A DNA stretch of 64,000 nt from UBA1568 sp964488025 (GTDB taxonomy: Bacteria; Patescibacteriota; Minisyncoccia; Moranbacterales; UBA1568): contig CAZATJ010000001.1 in NCBI GenBank assembly GCA_964488025.1, positions 65,683 to 129,682 on the forward strand, in the 5' to 3' direction. The first letter of the stretch is position 1; each line of letters begins with the position of its first letter. The translations under genes were made by a program, and so were the position numbers. The notes beneath the pieces were generated by a model that was given only the letters and a program-made list of their open reading frames with translations, had not been told where the DNA came from and ran no database searches. Shown piece after piece: positions 15,589 to 23,416 of this stretch.

Positions 15589-17001
15589 CTAACGAGCCAG
15601 GGCATTGATCCGACTGGCAGCCGTATCAAAGCCGCTCCGCCAAGATTTTTCTCCCCGCACGATACTGTCAATAGTATCGATGAGAATACCATCCATAGCA
15701 TCCGAGTCACCCTGGTACCAGTTCTTGGCAATCAGGTTTCCGTTGGCAAAAGCCGAAAAAATTAAGTCATCTTGCTGTTCCGCCACCAAGTCTCGGCGGG
15801 CAGCTGGCTTATGAGTTGCTTCCAAATATTCTTTGGTCGGATCGATATTAAGAGGAAATTCCTGACTCATTTTGGAAATACCATTCACCAGACTCATCTT
15901 CTTATCCTTCCCGACAAATGCGAGGAATTTCAGAAACTGCCAAGCCTCGAAAGCACGGAGTTCATTCTGCTTTTCAGGGCTCAACACCACCGCGTTCTTA
16001 GCGGGGGGGGAAGAATCCGGAAGAGATGGTTTATTTTTTGCCACTACATAGCCCCAATAATTGGCAAGGTTCACCGGTGCCGCCGCATCAAATTGCGGCA
16101 AAGGCGCCACGCCGATATTCAGCTTGGCATTCTTTTGCTTGATGGCATCATACTGCCAGGAATAATTGACCATCATAGCAAGATTCCCCTTGTAAAAAGC
16201 ATCAATGGAATAGTCTTGACGGGCATTCCAAGAGTACACGTCTGAGCCGACCCGTGAAAACTTCGTGTAAAAATCAAAAGCCTTTTCACTCTTCTCATCA
16301 AAAAAACTTACCGGGTCTTTCGCTCCCTGTCCACCAATGGAAGCTCCGAGTTGCAGCATAAGCGTAATCAGGATATCAGAAGAACGATTGATATTAGCAC
16401 CAGTGCCGAGGGCAATACCGGAACGCGTGATGGTACCGAATTGATCAATACTGTTGAGCGTACGCGCTGCCATCGCCACTTCATCCCACGTCTCCGGAGG
16501 CTTGGTAATCCCGGCCGCGTTAAAAAGATCCTTGTTGTAATACAGAGCAAGCGAGTCAACCGAAAGCGGAACGCCATAGATTTCATTTCCGGTTCCGATA
16601 AAATCAGTCGCCGCTACATCAACCAGTCTGTTACGGTATTCCCGTTCATTGATGAGGATATCTGGGGCCGGGGCCGTCTTGTCCTCAAATACTCCCCGCC
16701 AAGAATTTCGAATCATGAAAATATCCGGACCCTTTCCCGCTGCCAGAGCATTGATAAGGTCTTCCTTGTATGTCTCAACGGGCAATTTCCGATAGGTGAT
16801 ATTTTTCACGTTCGGATTTATCTTCTTATAGGCGAGAATGGCTTTGCTGTAGGCATCAGTATCATCAAAAACCCCCCAAATTTCAAGAGAGATACTGTAG
16901 GGCTGAGGCTTAGCGTCCTTTAAACCGCAACCGGACAAAGAAAATGTCCCAGCAAGAAGAAAACAGGAAAGCAGCATTTTTTTTACCAAAGAATCTCTCA
17001 T
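15589..17001 (-). CDS. Extracellular solute-binding lipoprotein (ABC type)
   Basis: 470 aa from ATG 17001. Signal peptide MRDSLVKKMLLSCFLLAG with lipobox LSGC, so it is a lipoprotein anchored on the outer face of the membrane. The body matches family 1 extracellular solute-binding proteins (ISLEIWGVFDDTDAYSKAI, GKGPDIFMIRNSW, YGVPLSVDSLALYYNKDLF, NLAMMVNYSWQYDAIKQ). Sugars or oligosaccharides are the usual ligands. No permease or ATPase gene lies near, so its transporter must be elsewhere or absent. It starts 4 nt after the methyltransferase stop. Confidence 0.85.
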   Translation of the reverse strand: MRDSLVKKMLLSCFLLAGTFSLSGCGLKDAKPQPYSISLEIWGVFDDTDAYSKAILAYKKINPNVKNITYRKLPVETYKEDLINALAAGKGPDIFMIRNSWRGVFEDKTAPAPDILINEREYRNRLVDVAATDFIGTGNEIYGVPLSVDSLALYYNKDLFNAAGITKPPETWDEVAMAARTLNSIDQFGTITRSGIALGTGANINRSSDILITLMLQLGASIGGQGAKDPVSFFDEKSEKAFDFYTKFSRVGSDVYSWNARQDYSIDAFYKGNLAMMVNYSWQYDAIKQKNAKLNIGVAPLPQFDAAAPVNLANYWGYVVAKNKPSLPDSSPPAKNAVVLSPEKQNELRAFEAWQFLKFLAFVGKDKKMSLVNGISKMSQEFPLNIDPTKEYLEATHKPAARRDLVAEQQDDLIFSAFANGNLIAKNWYQGDSDAMDGILIDTIDSIVRGEKSWRSGFDTAASRINALAR

Positions 17002-17005
17002 AAAG

Positions 17006-17554
17006 CTATTTTTTAACGACAAAGGCGTAGTGAAAACCCCCGACACTGAGTTCCGTTTCAACGGACAAGTTGACTGCCGCGATAAGTTTCTTCAATTCTT
17101 CAGGCTGTATCCGCAGCCGTTTCTCCGGACCGACCAATGACTCATCCGGGTTCCATTCCATAATGAGCACCCGCCCGCCAGGCTTGAGCACCCGCACCAC
17201 CTCACGTAACATGATATCTTTTTTCTGATTCTGAAGTAAAACATCCTTAAGTACCACCCAATCCATACTTTCAGGTGCCAGTCCTGATCCCTGTTCATTC
17301 TCAAGATTGACTCGCTTGGTAGAAATATTACCTAAACCAAGCATCTTGGCGCGACTGGCGACCGCTTCTAACGCTGAAGGCAAGACATCAAGTGCATACA
17401 CCATCCCCCCTTCGGTTCCGACTCGCTTGGAAAATTCAAAAGAAAAATATCCGGAACCGCATCCAAAATCAGCAACCTGGCTTCCGGATTCGATAGCCAG
17501 CTGACTCACAACCGATTTCGGATCAACAAAACTGAGATTTTGGGAAGCAGTCAT
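17006..17554 (-). CDS. Class I SAM-dependent methyltransferase
   Basis: 182 aa. Motif I VADFGCGSGYFSF (~28-40), acidic loop VYALDVLPSALEAV, motif with MDWVVLKDVLLQ, and VVRVLKPGGRVLIMEW, all typical of UbiE/Methyltransf_11/31-type enzymes. The substrate is unknown. It is coupled to the lipoprotein gene downstream (4-nt gap), and the pair is bracketed by inverted copies of a dispersed repeat, which may mean it moved or was inserted as a unit. Confidence 0.85.
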   Translation of the reverse strand: MTASQNLSFVDPKSVVSQLAIESGSQVADFGCGSGYFSFEFSKRVGTEGGMVYALDVLPSALEAVASRAKMLGLGNISTKRVNLENEQGSGLAPESMDWVVLKDVLLQNQKKDIMLREVVRVLKPGGRVLIMEWNPDESLVGPEKRLRIQPEELKKLIAAVNLSVETELSVGGFHYAFVVKK

Positions 17555-17568
17555 AGATTGTGACGGTC

Positions 17569-17633
17569 TTTATTACTAAACGAAGTGAGCGAAACGAAAG
17601 CAAACTTTTGTTTCTATCTGCCAGCTGGCGGAG
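17569..17633 (+). repeat. Dispersed repeat, copy 2
   Basis: TTATTACTAAACGAAGTGAG, GCGAAACGAAAGC, TTTTGTTTC and TGCCAGCTGGCGGAG match the copy at 15411-15470 in reverse orientation. The right end adds a small palindrome GCCAGCTGGC. Confidence 0.7.
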
Positions 17634-17699
17634 AATGCGAGTAAAATCAAGTGAATACTTATTATTTTTTCGAATATTCCCATTATACAACAAAAACCC

Positions 17700-17728
17700 T
17701 TGATTTGAAAACCATTTTCCTGTACAAC
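17700..17728 (+). promoter_or_regulatory. Promoter of tRNA-Ser
   Basis: TTGATT (17700-17705), 17-nt spacer, TACAAC (17723-17728). The predicted start falls within a few bases of the mature tRNA 5' end. Confidence 0.55.
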
Positions 17729-17736
17729 AGAACAAT

Positions 17737-17823
17737 GGAAGCGTGCCAGAGAGGTTGAATGGACCGCACTCGAAATGCGGCATACGGGTAACCGTATCGG
17801 AGGTTCGAATCCTCCCGCTTCCG
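17737..17823 (+). tRNA. tRNA-Ser (CGA)
   Basis: Acceptor GGAAGCG/CGCTTCC, anticodon stem CCGCA/TGCGG around loop CTCGAAA (anticodon CGA), long variable arm CATACGGGTAACCGTAT, T-arm GGAGGTTCGAATCCTCC, discriminator G. CCA is not encoded. Confidence 0.95.
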
Positions 17824-17837
17824 CAGTGAACAAAGTA

Positions 17838-17866
17838 AAAACCACCTATTCTTAATAGGTGGTTTT
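17838..17866. terminator. Bidirectional terminator
   Basis: AAACCACCTATT and AATAGGTGGTTT arms with a CTT loop and T-runs on both strands end tRNA-Ser (plus) and the 17887-18513 gene (minus). Confidence 0.9.
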
Positions 17867-17886
17867 TCGACGAAGGATTTCTAATC

Positions 17887-18513
17887 CTAATATTGGGTCG
17901 GTATGCCGCTTGGCATGCCTGCGGGCAATTTGTCTTTATACTGTTCCATCATCTTCAGGCTTTCTTTCATCATGGCGCATTGATCAATAAAGACGACGTC
18001 TGTCGGCACGGAAAAATCTGCTCCTGCAGCCGCGACACAGCTCACATTATTGGCAGCATCGAAGGTCTGAGAATAATCTTCAATTTTCGGTGTTCCACCT
18101 GTCCCTCCCTGCACATCAGGCAAGGATCCTTTCAATTCATCCAGGCAAACCTTACTCATTTTGGTTCCCTGCTTGGTGTCACCCATCCAGGTGTACTGCA
18201 TATCGCCATCGAAGAGCGCATGCACTTTCGTACCATTTACTTCCGATTCCGACTTAAATTTCTGACCACTCACAAAAACAGAAGAGGTGACGCTCTCTCC
18301 GGCCTCACCAGCTACATAGGTGCAACGCATTGCTTGTCCGAGACCCATGGCATCTTTGATAGACCCAATGACCGAGGGTGACTGTTCTTCTGCCGTTTTC
18401 ACTCCCTGTCCGGCATTTTCAGACCGTGAAACATCAGTTTTCTGAGACAGAAAAAACCATCCCCCTCCACCAAGAACCAGCACCAGAATAACCGCTCCCA
18501 ATATCCCTTTCAT
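17887..18513 (-). CDS. Membrane-anchored or secreted protein of unknown function
   Basis: 208 aa. One N-terminal hydrophobic segment (GILGAVILVLVLGGGGWFFL) serves as anchor or signal; the rest is extracellular, with four cysteines (RCTYV, VCLDE, VSCVA, QCAMM) that could form two disulfides. The last 25 residues are rich in M, K and P (MMKESLKMMEQYKDKLPAGM). No catalytic motif is visible and I do not recognise the family. Single gene between a shared terminator and an unassigned 190-bp region. Confidence 0.65.
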   Translation of the reverse strand: MKGILGAVILVLVLGGGGWFFLSQKTDVSRSENAGQGVKTAEEQSPSVIGSIKDAMGLGQAMRCTYVAGEAGESVTSSVFVSGQKFKSESEVNGTKVHALFDGDMQYTWMGDTKQGTKMSKVCLDELKGSLPDVQGGTGGTPKIEDYSQTFDAANNVSCVAAAGADFSVPTDVVFIDQCAMMKESLKMMEQYKDKLPAGMPSGIPTQY

Positions 18514-18701
18514 AGGATTGTGTCTTAAAAAATAACTCTTTTCCCTCCAATCATACCACTTTTTGATGCTCTTTCGAAGCCCGTCAGCAGTACCACGGTT
18601 CGAAAAAGAACACCTCAGTAATCAGAACTATACCGGAACAATGGCTTTACAATGAGCCAAAAACGTGATATCGTGACGAACAAAGACCTGTACAAACACC
18701 C
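18514..18701. other. Intergenic region with one hairpin
   Basis: Divergent spacer. CTTTCGAA and TTCGAAAAAG around 18571-18606 can pair across about 20 nt. No gene, tRNA or clear promoter is supported. Confidence 0.4.
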
Positions 18702-19223
18702 ATGTCCGCTTTTTTTGAAGGATTTTCTCCCACTCTTATACGGAACGTCATGGTTTTCCTCGTGGCAGGCTGGTTTGTTTTAGCGGGTCTCGTAATTTTT
18801 CTTCTGGTTCGGGTGCACCGGATACGAGTAAAAATGGACATTTTCTTTTCCGGAAAAAAGGCTCAGAATCTCGAAAAAGTTCTTCTCGACCAATTAGCAG
18901 AAACCCGTGAGCTTGACCAGGAAATACAGGAACTTTTCGAGATCTCCAACCAGCTTCGCGAACTGTGTCTGAAAAGCCTCCACAAGACAAATGTCGTCCG
19001 TTTCAATCCTTTCAAGGAAGTTGGTGGCAACCAAAGCTTCAGCCTCGTTCTGCTTGATGGGAAAAATTCCGGCGTTGTCCTCTCATCGCTCCACACTCGC
19101 GAAGGAACAAGAGTGTACGCGAAGCCAGTTCTTTCAGGGGATGCCAGCGGATTTCCTTTGACCGATGAGGAGAAACTCGCTATCGAGCAGGCTATCAGCG
19201 GTAAATCGGTTCCCCAAGTATAA
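18702..19223 (+). CDS. DUF4446 family membrane protein
   Basis: 173 aa: transmembrane helix at ~14-37 (VMVFLVAGWFVLAGLVIFLL), a predicted coiled coil (~48-95, LEKVLLDQLAETRELDQEIQ), then the compact conserved domain VVRFNPFKEVGGNQSFSLVL and SGVVLSSLHTREGTRVYAKP, which is diagnostic for DUF4446. Function in the family is unknown. It lies 39 nt upstream of infB in the same direction and is probably cotranscribed with it. Confidence 0.85.
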   Translation: MSAFFEGFSPTLIRNVMVFLVAGWFVLAGLVIFLLVRVHRIRVKMDIFFSGKKAQNLEKVLLDQLAETRELDQEIQELFEISNQLRELCLKSLHKTNVVRFNPFKEVGGNQSFSLVLLDGKNSGVVLSSLHTREGTRVYAKPVLSGDASGFPLTDEEKLAIEQAISGKSVPQV

Positions 19224-19262
19224 TCCCTCTTATTTTTTTCTCTCACTTTTTTTAGAAACGAT

Positions 19263-21056
19263 ATGACTCAAGACATGACCCCAGAGACAACTCCGCCAGC
19301 CGTTCAAAGCATTAGTCTACCCCCTTCTGTCACTGTCAAAAAATTGGCGGAATTGTTGCAACTTCCCGTAGCGGCCGTCATCACTGAACTGATGAAAAAT
19401 GGCATTCTCGCTACCATCAATGAAGAAATCGATTATGATACCGGGAGTATCATCGCGGCAGAGCTCGGATTCGAAACCAAGCCAGCACTTGAAGAGGTGC
19501 TCGAAGGAAGTCTGACACTCGAGGGCTTGAACAAGCTTTTGGCGGAAGAAAAAAATTCTGGAAAAAACCTTTCTCCCCGGGCGCCGATAGTCACGATTCT
19601 TGGTCACGTCGACCACGGAAAAACAACGCTCCTCGATACTATCCGCAAAGCGAGCGTTGCTCTCGGTGAAGCGGGTGGCATTACCCAACATATCAGCGCT
19701 TACCAAGCTAAGAAACACAAGGAGCTCATCACTTTTATCGACACTCCGGGACACGAAGCTTTTGCCGCCATGCGTAAGCGCGGCCTCTCCATCGCCGATA
19801 TCGCCATCTTGGTCGTTGCGGCCGATGACGGCGTCCGCCCCCAGACCAAGGAAGTGATCGAATACCTGAAAGAACATAAGCTGCCCGTCATTGTCGCCAT
19901 CAATAAAATAGACAAACCGGAAGCGAAACCGGAACGAGTGAAACAGGAACTAGCCGAACATGGCGTCCTCTTTGAAGAGTGGGGTGGTGATACCATGTGC
20001 GTCGAAATCAGCGCCAAAAGCAACATCAACATCGACAAGCTCCTCGACAGCATCCTTTTGGTTGCTGAAGTTGAGGATTTTCGTGCCGACCAGAAAAGAG
20101 ATGGCTTGGCCGTGATTCTTGAATCACACCTTGATCCCCAAAAGGGTCCCGTGGCTACTGCCTTGGTACGAACCGGTACGCTTAAGGTCGGACAAGATAT
20201 CGTCGCCGGTGGATCTTTCGGGCGCATTCGCCGTATCGAAGATTTCTCCGGAAAGAATCTCCAGAGCGCCGGTCCGTCGGTGCCAGCGACGATTTATGGC
20301 TTTAATAACACCCCCCAAACCAACGATGTCGTACAAGTCGTCAGTGGAAAAGGACAGGCAAGACTCCGCTCCAAAGAGGCTCTTCTTAAGGACGCAACCA
20401 AAAGCAAACTAGGGAAAATCCAGAGCGAGGAAGAGAAGGAAATAAAAAAACTCTCTGTCGTACTCAAGGCCGATGTCCAAGGCTCGCTCGAGGCGATAGA
20501 ACAGATTCTTGCCACCCTCCACTCCGATGAGGTAATGCTGGAAATGATTGACTCGGGAGTCGGGAGCATTACTGAGTCCGATGTCCGTACCGCCGCAAAT
20601 GCCGGGGCTCTCTTGGTCGGGTTCAACAGTGAACCAACGTCGGTTGCCAAGCGTCTCGCGGAAGGAAATAAAGTGGAGATTGTCACCTACAATATTATTT
20701 ACAAGTTGGTTGACTCCCTAAAAGAACGGCTGACCGCGCTCCTGCCGCCGGAAATTGTCCGCACCGATTTTGGACGCCTTTCGGTACTCGCTATTTTCAA
20801 AACTGGCAAACGGGACATGATTGTGGGTGGTCGTGTCAGCGAAGGAAAGATGGTTCGCGGATCACTCATTGAAATAAAGCGCGATGACGAAATTATTGGA
20901 AACGGAGAAATGCAAAACCTTCAGCAAAACAAACAGAACGCGGATGAGGTCGGACAAGGAAACGAATGTGGTGTCGTCTTCGAAGGAAACGTGAAGATTC
21001 AGACTGGTGATACTCTCATTTGCTACAAAGAAGAAGCGAAGAAACGGACATTATAA
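19263..21056 (+). CDS. infB: Translation initiation factor IF-2, short form
   Basis: 597 aa, with the N-terminal linker of typical bacterial IF-2 (about 900 aa) almost absent. IF2_N domain (TVKKLAELLQLPVAAVITEL), G1 GHVDHGKTT, switch with ITQHISAY, G3 DTPGHEAF, G4 NKIDKPEAKP, followed by domains II, III (VLKADVQGSLEAIEQIL, IDSGVGSITESDV) and C2. It recruits initiator fMet-tRNA to the 30S subunit and promotes subunit joining. Length reduction is common in small-genome bacteria. Confidence 0.97.
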   Translation: MTQDMTPETTPPAVQSISLPPSVTVKKLAELLQLPVAAVITELMKNGILATINEEIDYDTGSIIAAELGFETKPALEEVLEGSLTLEGLNKLLAEEKNSGKNLSPRAPIVTILGHVDHGKTTLLDTIRKASVALGEAGGITQHISAYQAKKHKELITFIDTPGHEAFAAMRKRGLSIADIAILVVAADDGVRPQTKEVIEYLKEHKLPVIVAINKIDKPEAKPERVKQELAEHGVLFEEWGGDTMCVEISAKSNINIDKLLDSILLVAEVEDFRADQKRDGLAVILESHLDPQKGPVATALVRTGTLKVGQDIVAGGSFGRIRRIEDFSGKNLQSAGPSVPATIYGFNNTPQTNDVVQVVSGKGQARLRSKEALLKDATKSKLGKIQSEEEKEIKKLSVVLKADVQGSLEAIEQILATLHSDEVMLEMIDSGVGSITESDVRTAANAGALLVGFNSEPTSVAKRLAEGNKVEIVTYNIIYKLVDSLKERLTALLPPEIVRTDFGRLSVLAIFKTGKRDMIVGGRVSEGKMVRGSLIEIKRDDEIIGNGEMQNLQQNKQNADEVGQGNECGVVFEGNVKIQTGDTLICYKEEAKKRTL

Positions 21057-21182
21057 AGCCAAAAGTTCAAATTTCAAATACCAAATCAAATCCTCATTTT
21101 CAATGACTAAGGTTCGCTTCGTGAGTATTTTGTTTTAATCATTGATTTGATATTGATATTGGGATTTTGAAATTTATCTTCT
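21057..21182. repeat. AT-rich inverted repeat between infB and cca
   Basis: Left arm GTTCAAATTTCAAATACCAA (from 21065) and right arm with GATTTGATATTGATATTG and GGGATTTTGAAATTT (to ~21177) are imperfect reverse complements around a short spacer containing TCAATGA/TCATTGA. Related to the element at 4594-4710. Confidence 0.65.
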
Positions 21183-22721
21183 ATGTTTCAAAAAATTCCC
21201 CTTCCAGTACGAAGCACGCTGAAAGCCCTCAATGAGGCCGGTTTTGAAGCGTACATTGTCGGAGGATGCGTCCGCGACCTTCTGCTTGATCGCACGCCAA
21301 AGGATTGGGACATTACTACCTCCGCTCTTCCGGAGAACATTCTCGCGCTCTTCCCTGACAGCTTCTATGAAAATGATTTCGGCACCGTCGGCGTAAAAGT
21401 CGAAAGTTTTACCACAAAACCTCTGCTCTCTTCCGAAGAGCCACCAGAACAGAACACTGAAAAAGAAGGAAGTGGGAAAGATATCATTGAGGTGACCACC
21501 TACCGGACCGAATCAGCATACGAAGACAAGCGCCGTCCGAACAGCGTCATTTTCACCTCCTCGCTTTCGGAGGATCTGGCTCGACGGGATTTCACCATCA
21601 ATGCCATGGCCTACGGCAAAGGAAGTACCAGCGACTGGGTTTTGATAGATCCATTTTCCGGAGAGAAGGATCTGAAACGCCGGATTATCCGCACTGTGGG
21701 CGATCCGAAAAATCGCTTTGATGAAGATGCTTTGCGTCTCATGCGTGCTATCCGATTTTTGTCAGAGCTTCGTCGTCCGGAAGAGAAAAAAGAAACACAG
21801 AATTGGCAAGTCGAAGAAAAAACACTGGAAGCGATAGTGGCACTTTCTGACAATCTCCGTCACGTCTCGCAGGAGCGCCTCCGTGATGAACTGACCAAGA
21901 TTCTCCTCTCCAAAAACCCGGCCTTCGGTATCGACATGCTGCATCAAACAAATCTTCTCCGCTTCATCTTGCCGGAGCTTGAACTTGGCATCGGTGTCAC
22001 CCAGAATTTGCACCATATCTATACTGTCTGGGAACATAATCTCCGCGCCCTAGCCACCTGTCCATCGGAAAAACTCTCGGTGCGGCTAGCCTGCCTCCTC
22101 CACGATGTCGGCAAGCCCCAGACCAAACGAGGCGTCGGTTATCATTCCACCTTTTACAATCATGATCATGTCGGTGCCCGCATTACCGAAAAAGCGCTCA
22201 CCCGATTACGTTTTCCAAAAACGGTTGTCAAACAAGCAACGCTCCTCGTCGATAATCACCTCTTCTACTACAATGTCGGAGAGGTCACCGAGGCATCCGT
22301 ACGCCGTCTCATCCAACGGGTCGGCCTCCAGAACATGGGCGACTTGATGGCGGTACGCATCGGTGATAGACTGGGTTCTGGCGTTCCTAAGGGAAAAACC
22401 TACAAATTACGCCATCTGGAATACATGATTGAAAAGGTCTCAAAAGATCCCCTTTCCGCCAAGATGCTCGCTATCAAAGGAAATGATCTCATGGAAACGC
22501 TCTCCCTTCCGGCCTCGCCAAAAATCGGGATGCTCTTGGATATCCTGCTCGCGGAAGTCATCGAGCATCCGGAAAAAAATACCCGGCAGATTCTTTTGGC
22601 ACGAGCACAGGAACTCAAAGACCATGATCTTCTCTCTCTGCGAAAACTCGCCCAAAAGAAAATCGTCGAGACAAAAAAAGAGGAGGAGGATCAGATTAAA
22701 AAACGTCACTGGGTGGAGTAA
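21183..22721 (+). CDS. cca: CCA-adding enzyme / tRNA nucleotidyltransferase with HD domain
   Basis: 512 aa class II nucleotidyltransferase. Head motif VGGCVRDLLLDRTPKDWDI with the catalytic DxD, RRDFTINAMAYG, LRLMRAIRFLSEL, and the HD phosphohydrolase motif ACLLHDVGKPQTKR followed by HDHVGARI. It adds or repairs the 3' CCA of tRNA; this is needed here because tRNA-Ser and tRNA-Pro lack an encoded CCA. A charged insert (~80-100, SSEEPPEQNTEKEGSG) interrupts the head domain. The start is 126 bp after infB across a repeat. Poly(A) polymerase activity cannot be excluded. Confidence 0.93.
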   Translation: MFQKIPLPVRSTLKALNEAGFEAYIVGGCVRDLLLDRTPKDWDITTSALPENILALFPDSFYENDFGTVGVKVESFTTKPLLSSEEPPEQNTEKEGSGKDIIEVTTYRTESAYEDKRRPNSVIFTSSLSEDLARRDFTINAMAYGKGSTSDWVLIDPFSGEKDLKRRIIRTVGDPKNRFDEDALRLMRAIRFLSELRRPEEKKETQNWQVEEKTLEAIVALSDNLRHVSQERLRDELTKILLSKNPAFGIDMLHQTNLLRFILPELELGIGVTQNLHHIYTVWEHNLRALATCPSEKLSVRLACLLHDVGKPQTKRGVGYHSTFYNHDHVGARITEKALTRLRFPKTVVKQATLLVDNHLFYYNVGEVTEASVRRLIQRVGLQNMGDLMAVRIGDRLGSGVPKGKTYKLRHLEYMIEKVSKDPLSAKMLAIKGNDLMETLSLPASPKIGMLLDILLAEVIEHPEKNTRQILLARAQELKDHDLLSLRKLAQKKIVETKKEEEDQIKKRHWVE

Positions 22722-22728
22722 TCAAATT

Positions 22729-22782
22729 CGGGGTGTGGTATAACGGTATTACGCACGATTCGGGTTCGTGTAATCCGGGTTT
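22729..22782 (+). pseudogene. tRNA-Pro(CGG) pseudogene, 3' part lost
   Basis: CGGGGTGTGGTATAACGG, then CACGATTCGGGTTCGTG with anticodon CGG, copy the first ~45 nt of the intact tRNA-Pro at 22823 with a few changes. After the variable region the T-arm and 3' acceptor strand are missing and replaced by a double-hairpin sequence. Confidence 0.75.
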
Positions 22783-22811
22783 CCGCCCAAGGCGGACCAG
22801 CCTCGGGCTGG
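22783..22811. repeat. Tandem small hairpins at the tRNA-Pro pseudogene break
   Basis: CCGCC/GGCGG (22783-22787/22791-22795) followed directly by CCAGCC/GGCTGG (22797-22802/22806-22811). Similar small GC palindromes occur at 17620-17633 and 45675-45690, so this is probably a member of a dispersed family. Confidence 0.6.
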
Positions 22812-22822
22812 CAGTTCAAAAA

Positions 22823-22893
22823 CGGGGTATAGTATAGTGGTAGTACGCACGATTCGGGTTCGTGTGGTTCCGGTTCGATTCCGGGTACCCCGA
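22823..22893 (+). tRNA. tRNA-Pro (CGG)
   Basis: Acceptor CGGGGTA/TACCCCG, anticodon arm CACGATTCGGGTTCGTG (loop TTCGGGT, anticodon CGG), T-arm CCGGTTCGATTCCGG, discriminator A. CCA is not encoded. The 5' C is typical of bacterial tRNA-Pro. Confidence 0.94.
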
Positions 22894-22924
22894 CTGAGCT
22901 CACGCTGAAGAAAAAACATGCACT

Positions 22925-23239
22925 ATGAAAATTCTCATCAAAAGCATCCCGGAAAATCCAGCCTCGCTCATGCGTCGAGCAGGCTATGTCTTTCAGCGAC
23001 AAGAAAATGCGGAGATGAGTTTTGTGCGCGTTTTTTCACAATCGGGATATCCGCGTTTTCATTGTTATACTCAGGTTTCCGGAACCGATCTCACCATCAA
23101 TCTGCATCTTGATCAGAAAAAGCACACTTACGGAACGGGCTCGACGAGACATCATGGAGAATATGATGATAACGGCCCAGTCAAAGAGGAAACAGAAAGG
23201 CTCATCAAGCTTTTCGGTGAGCAAGCGAGTATTCTATAA
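22925..23239 (+). CDS. Small conserved-looking protein of unknown function
   Basis: 104 aa, soluble, basic. It reads as a compact folded protein (RRAGYVFQRQENAEMSFVRV, DLTINLHLDQKKHTYGTG, EETERLIKLFGEQ) rather than a chance frame, and its codon use matches neighbouring genes. The His-rich loop HTYGTGSTRHHGEYDD could bind metal, but no known motif is complete. It lies between tRNA-Pro and tRNA-Leu. The ribosome binding site is weak. Confidence 0.65.
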   Translation: MKILIKSIPENPASLMRRAGYVFQRQENAEMSFVRVFSQSGYPRFHCYTQVSGTDLTINLHLDQKKHTYGTGSTRHHGEYDDNGPVKEETERLIKLFGEQASIL

Positions 23240-23246
23240 AAATACA

Positions 23247-23332
23247 GCCGAGATGGTGGAACGGTAGACACACTAGCCTTAGGAGCTAGCGGGAGCAATC
23301 CCATGAGAGTTCGAGTCTCTCTCTCGGCACCA
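23247..23332 (+). tRNA. tRNA-Leu (TAG)
   Basis: Acceptor GCCGAGA/TCTCGGC, anticodon loop CTTAGGA (anticodon TAG), long variable arm CGGGAGCAATCCCATG, T-arm GAGAGTTCGAGTCTCTC, discriminator A and an encoded CCA (23330-23332). Confidence 0.95.
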
Positions 23333-23359
23333 TCGAACAGAAAAAATATCCGTAATAAA

Positions 23360-23390
23360 AGCCGCCTCGATTATTCCTTCCAAGGCGGCT
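23360..23390. terminator. Terminator between tRNA-Leu and the secretion operon
   Basis: AGCCGCCT (23360-23367) pairs with AGGCGGCT (23383-23390), with a T-rich tail on the plus strand. It can serve both converging transcripts. Confidence 0.75.
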
Positions 23391-23416
23391 GTTATTTATT
23401 GAGGCGCAAAGAAAAT

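Noticed and set aside
22706..23002. Minus-strand frame with GVPGIEPEPHEPES
   Set aside because: It is the antisense translation of the tRNA-Pro copies.
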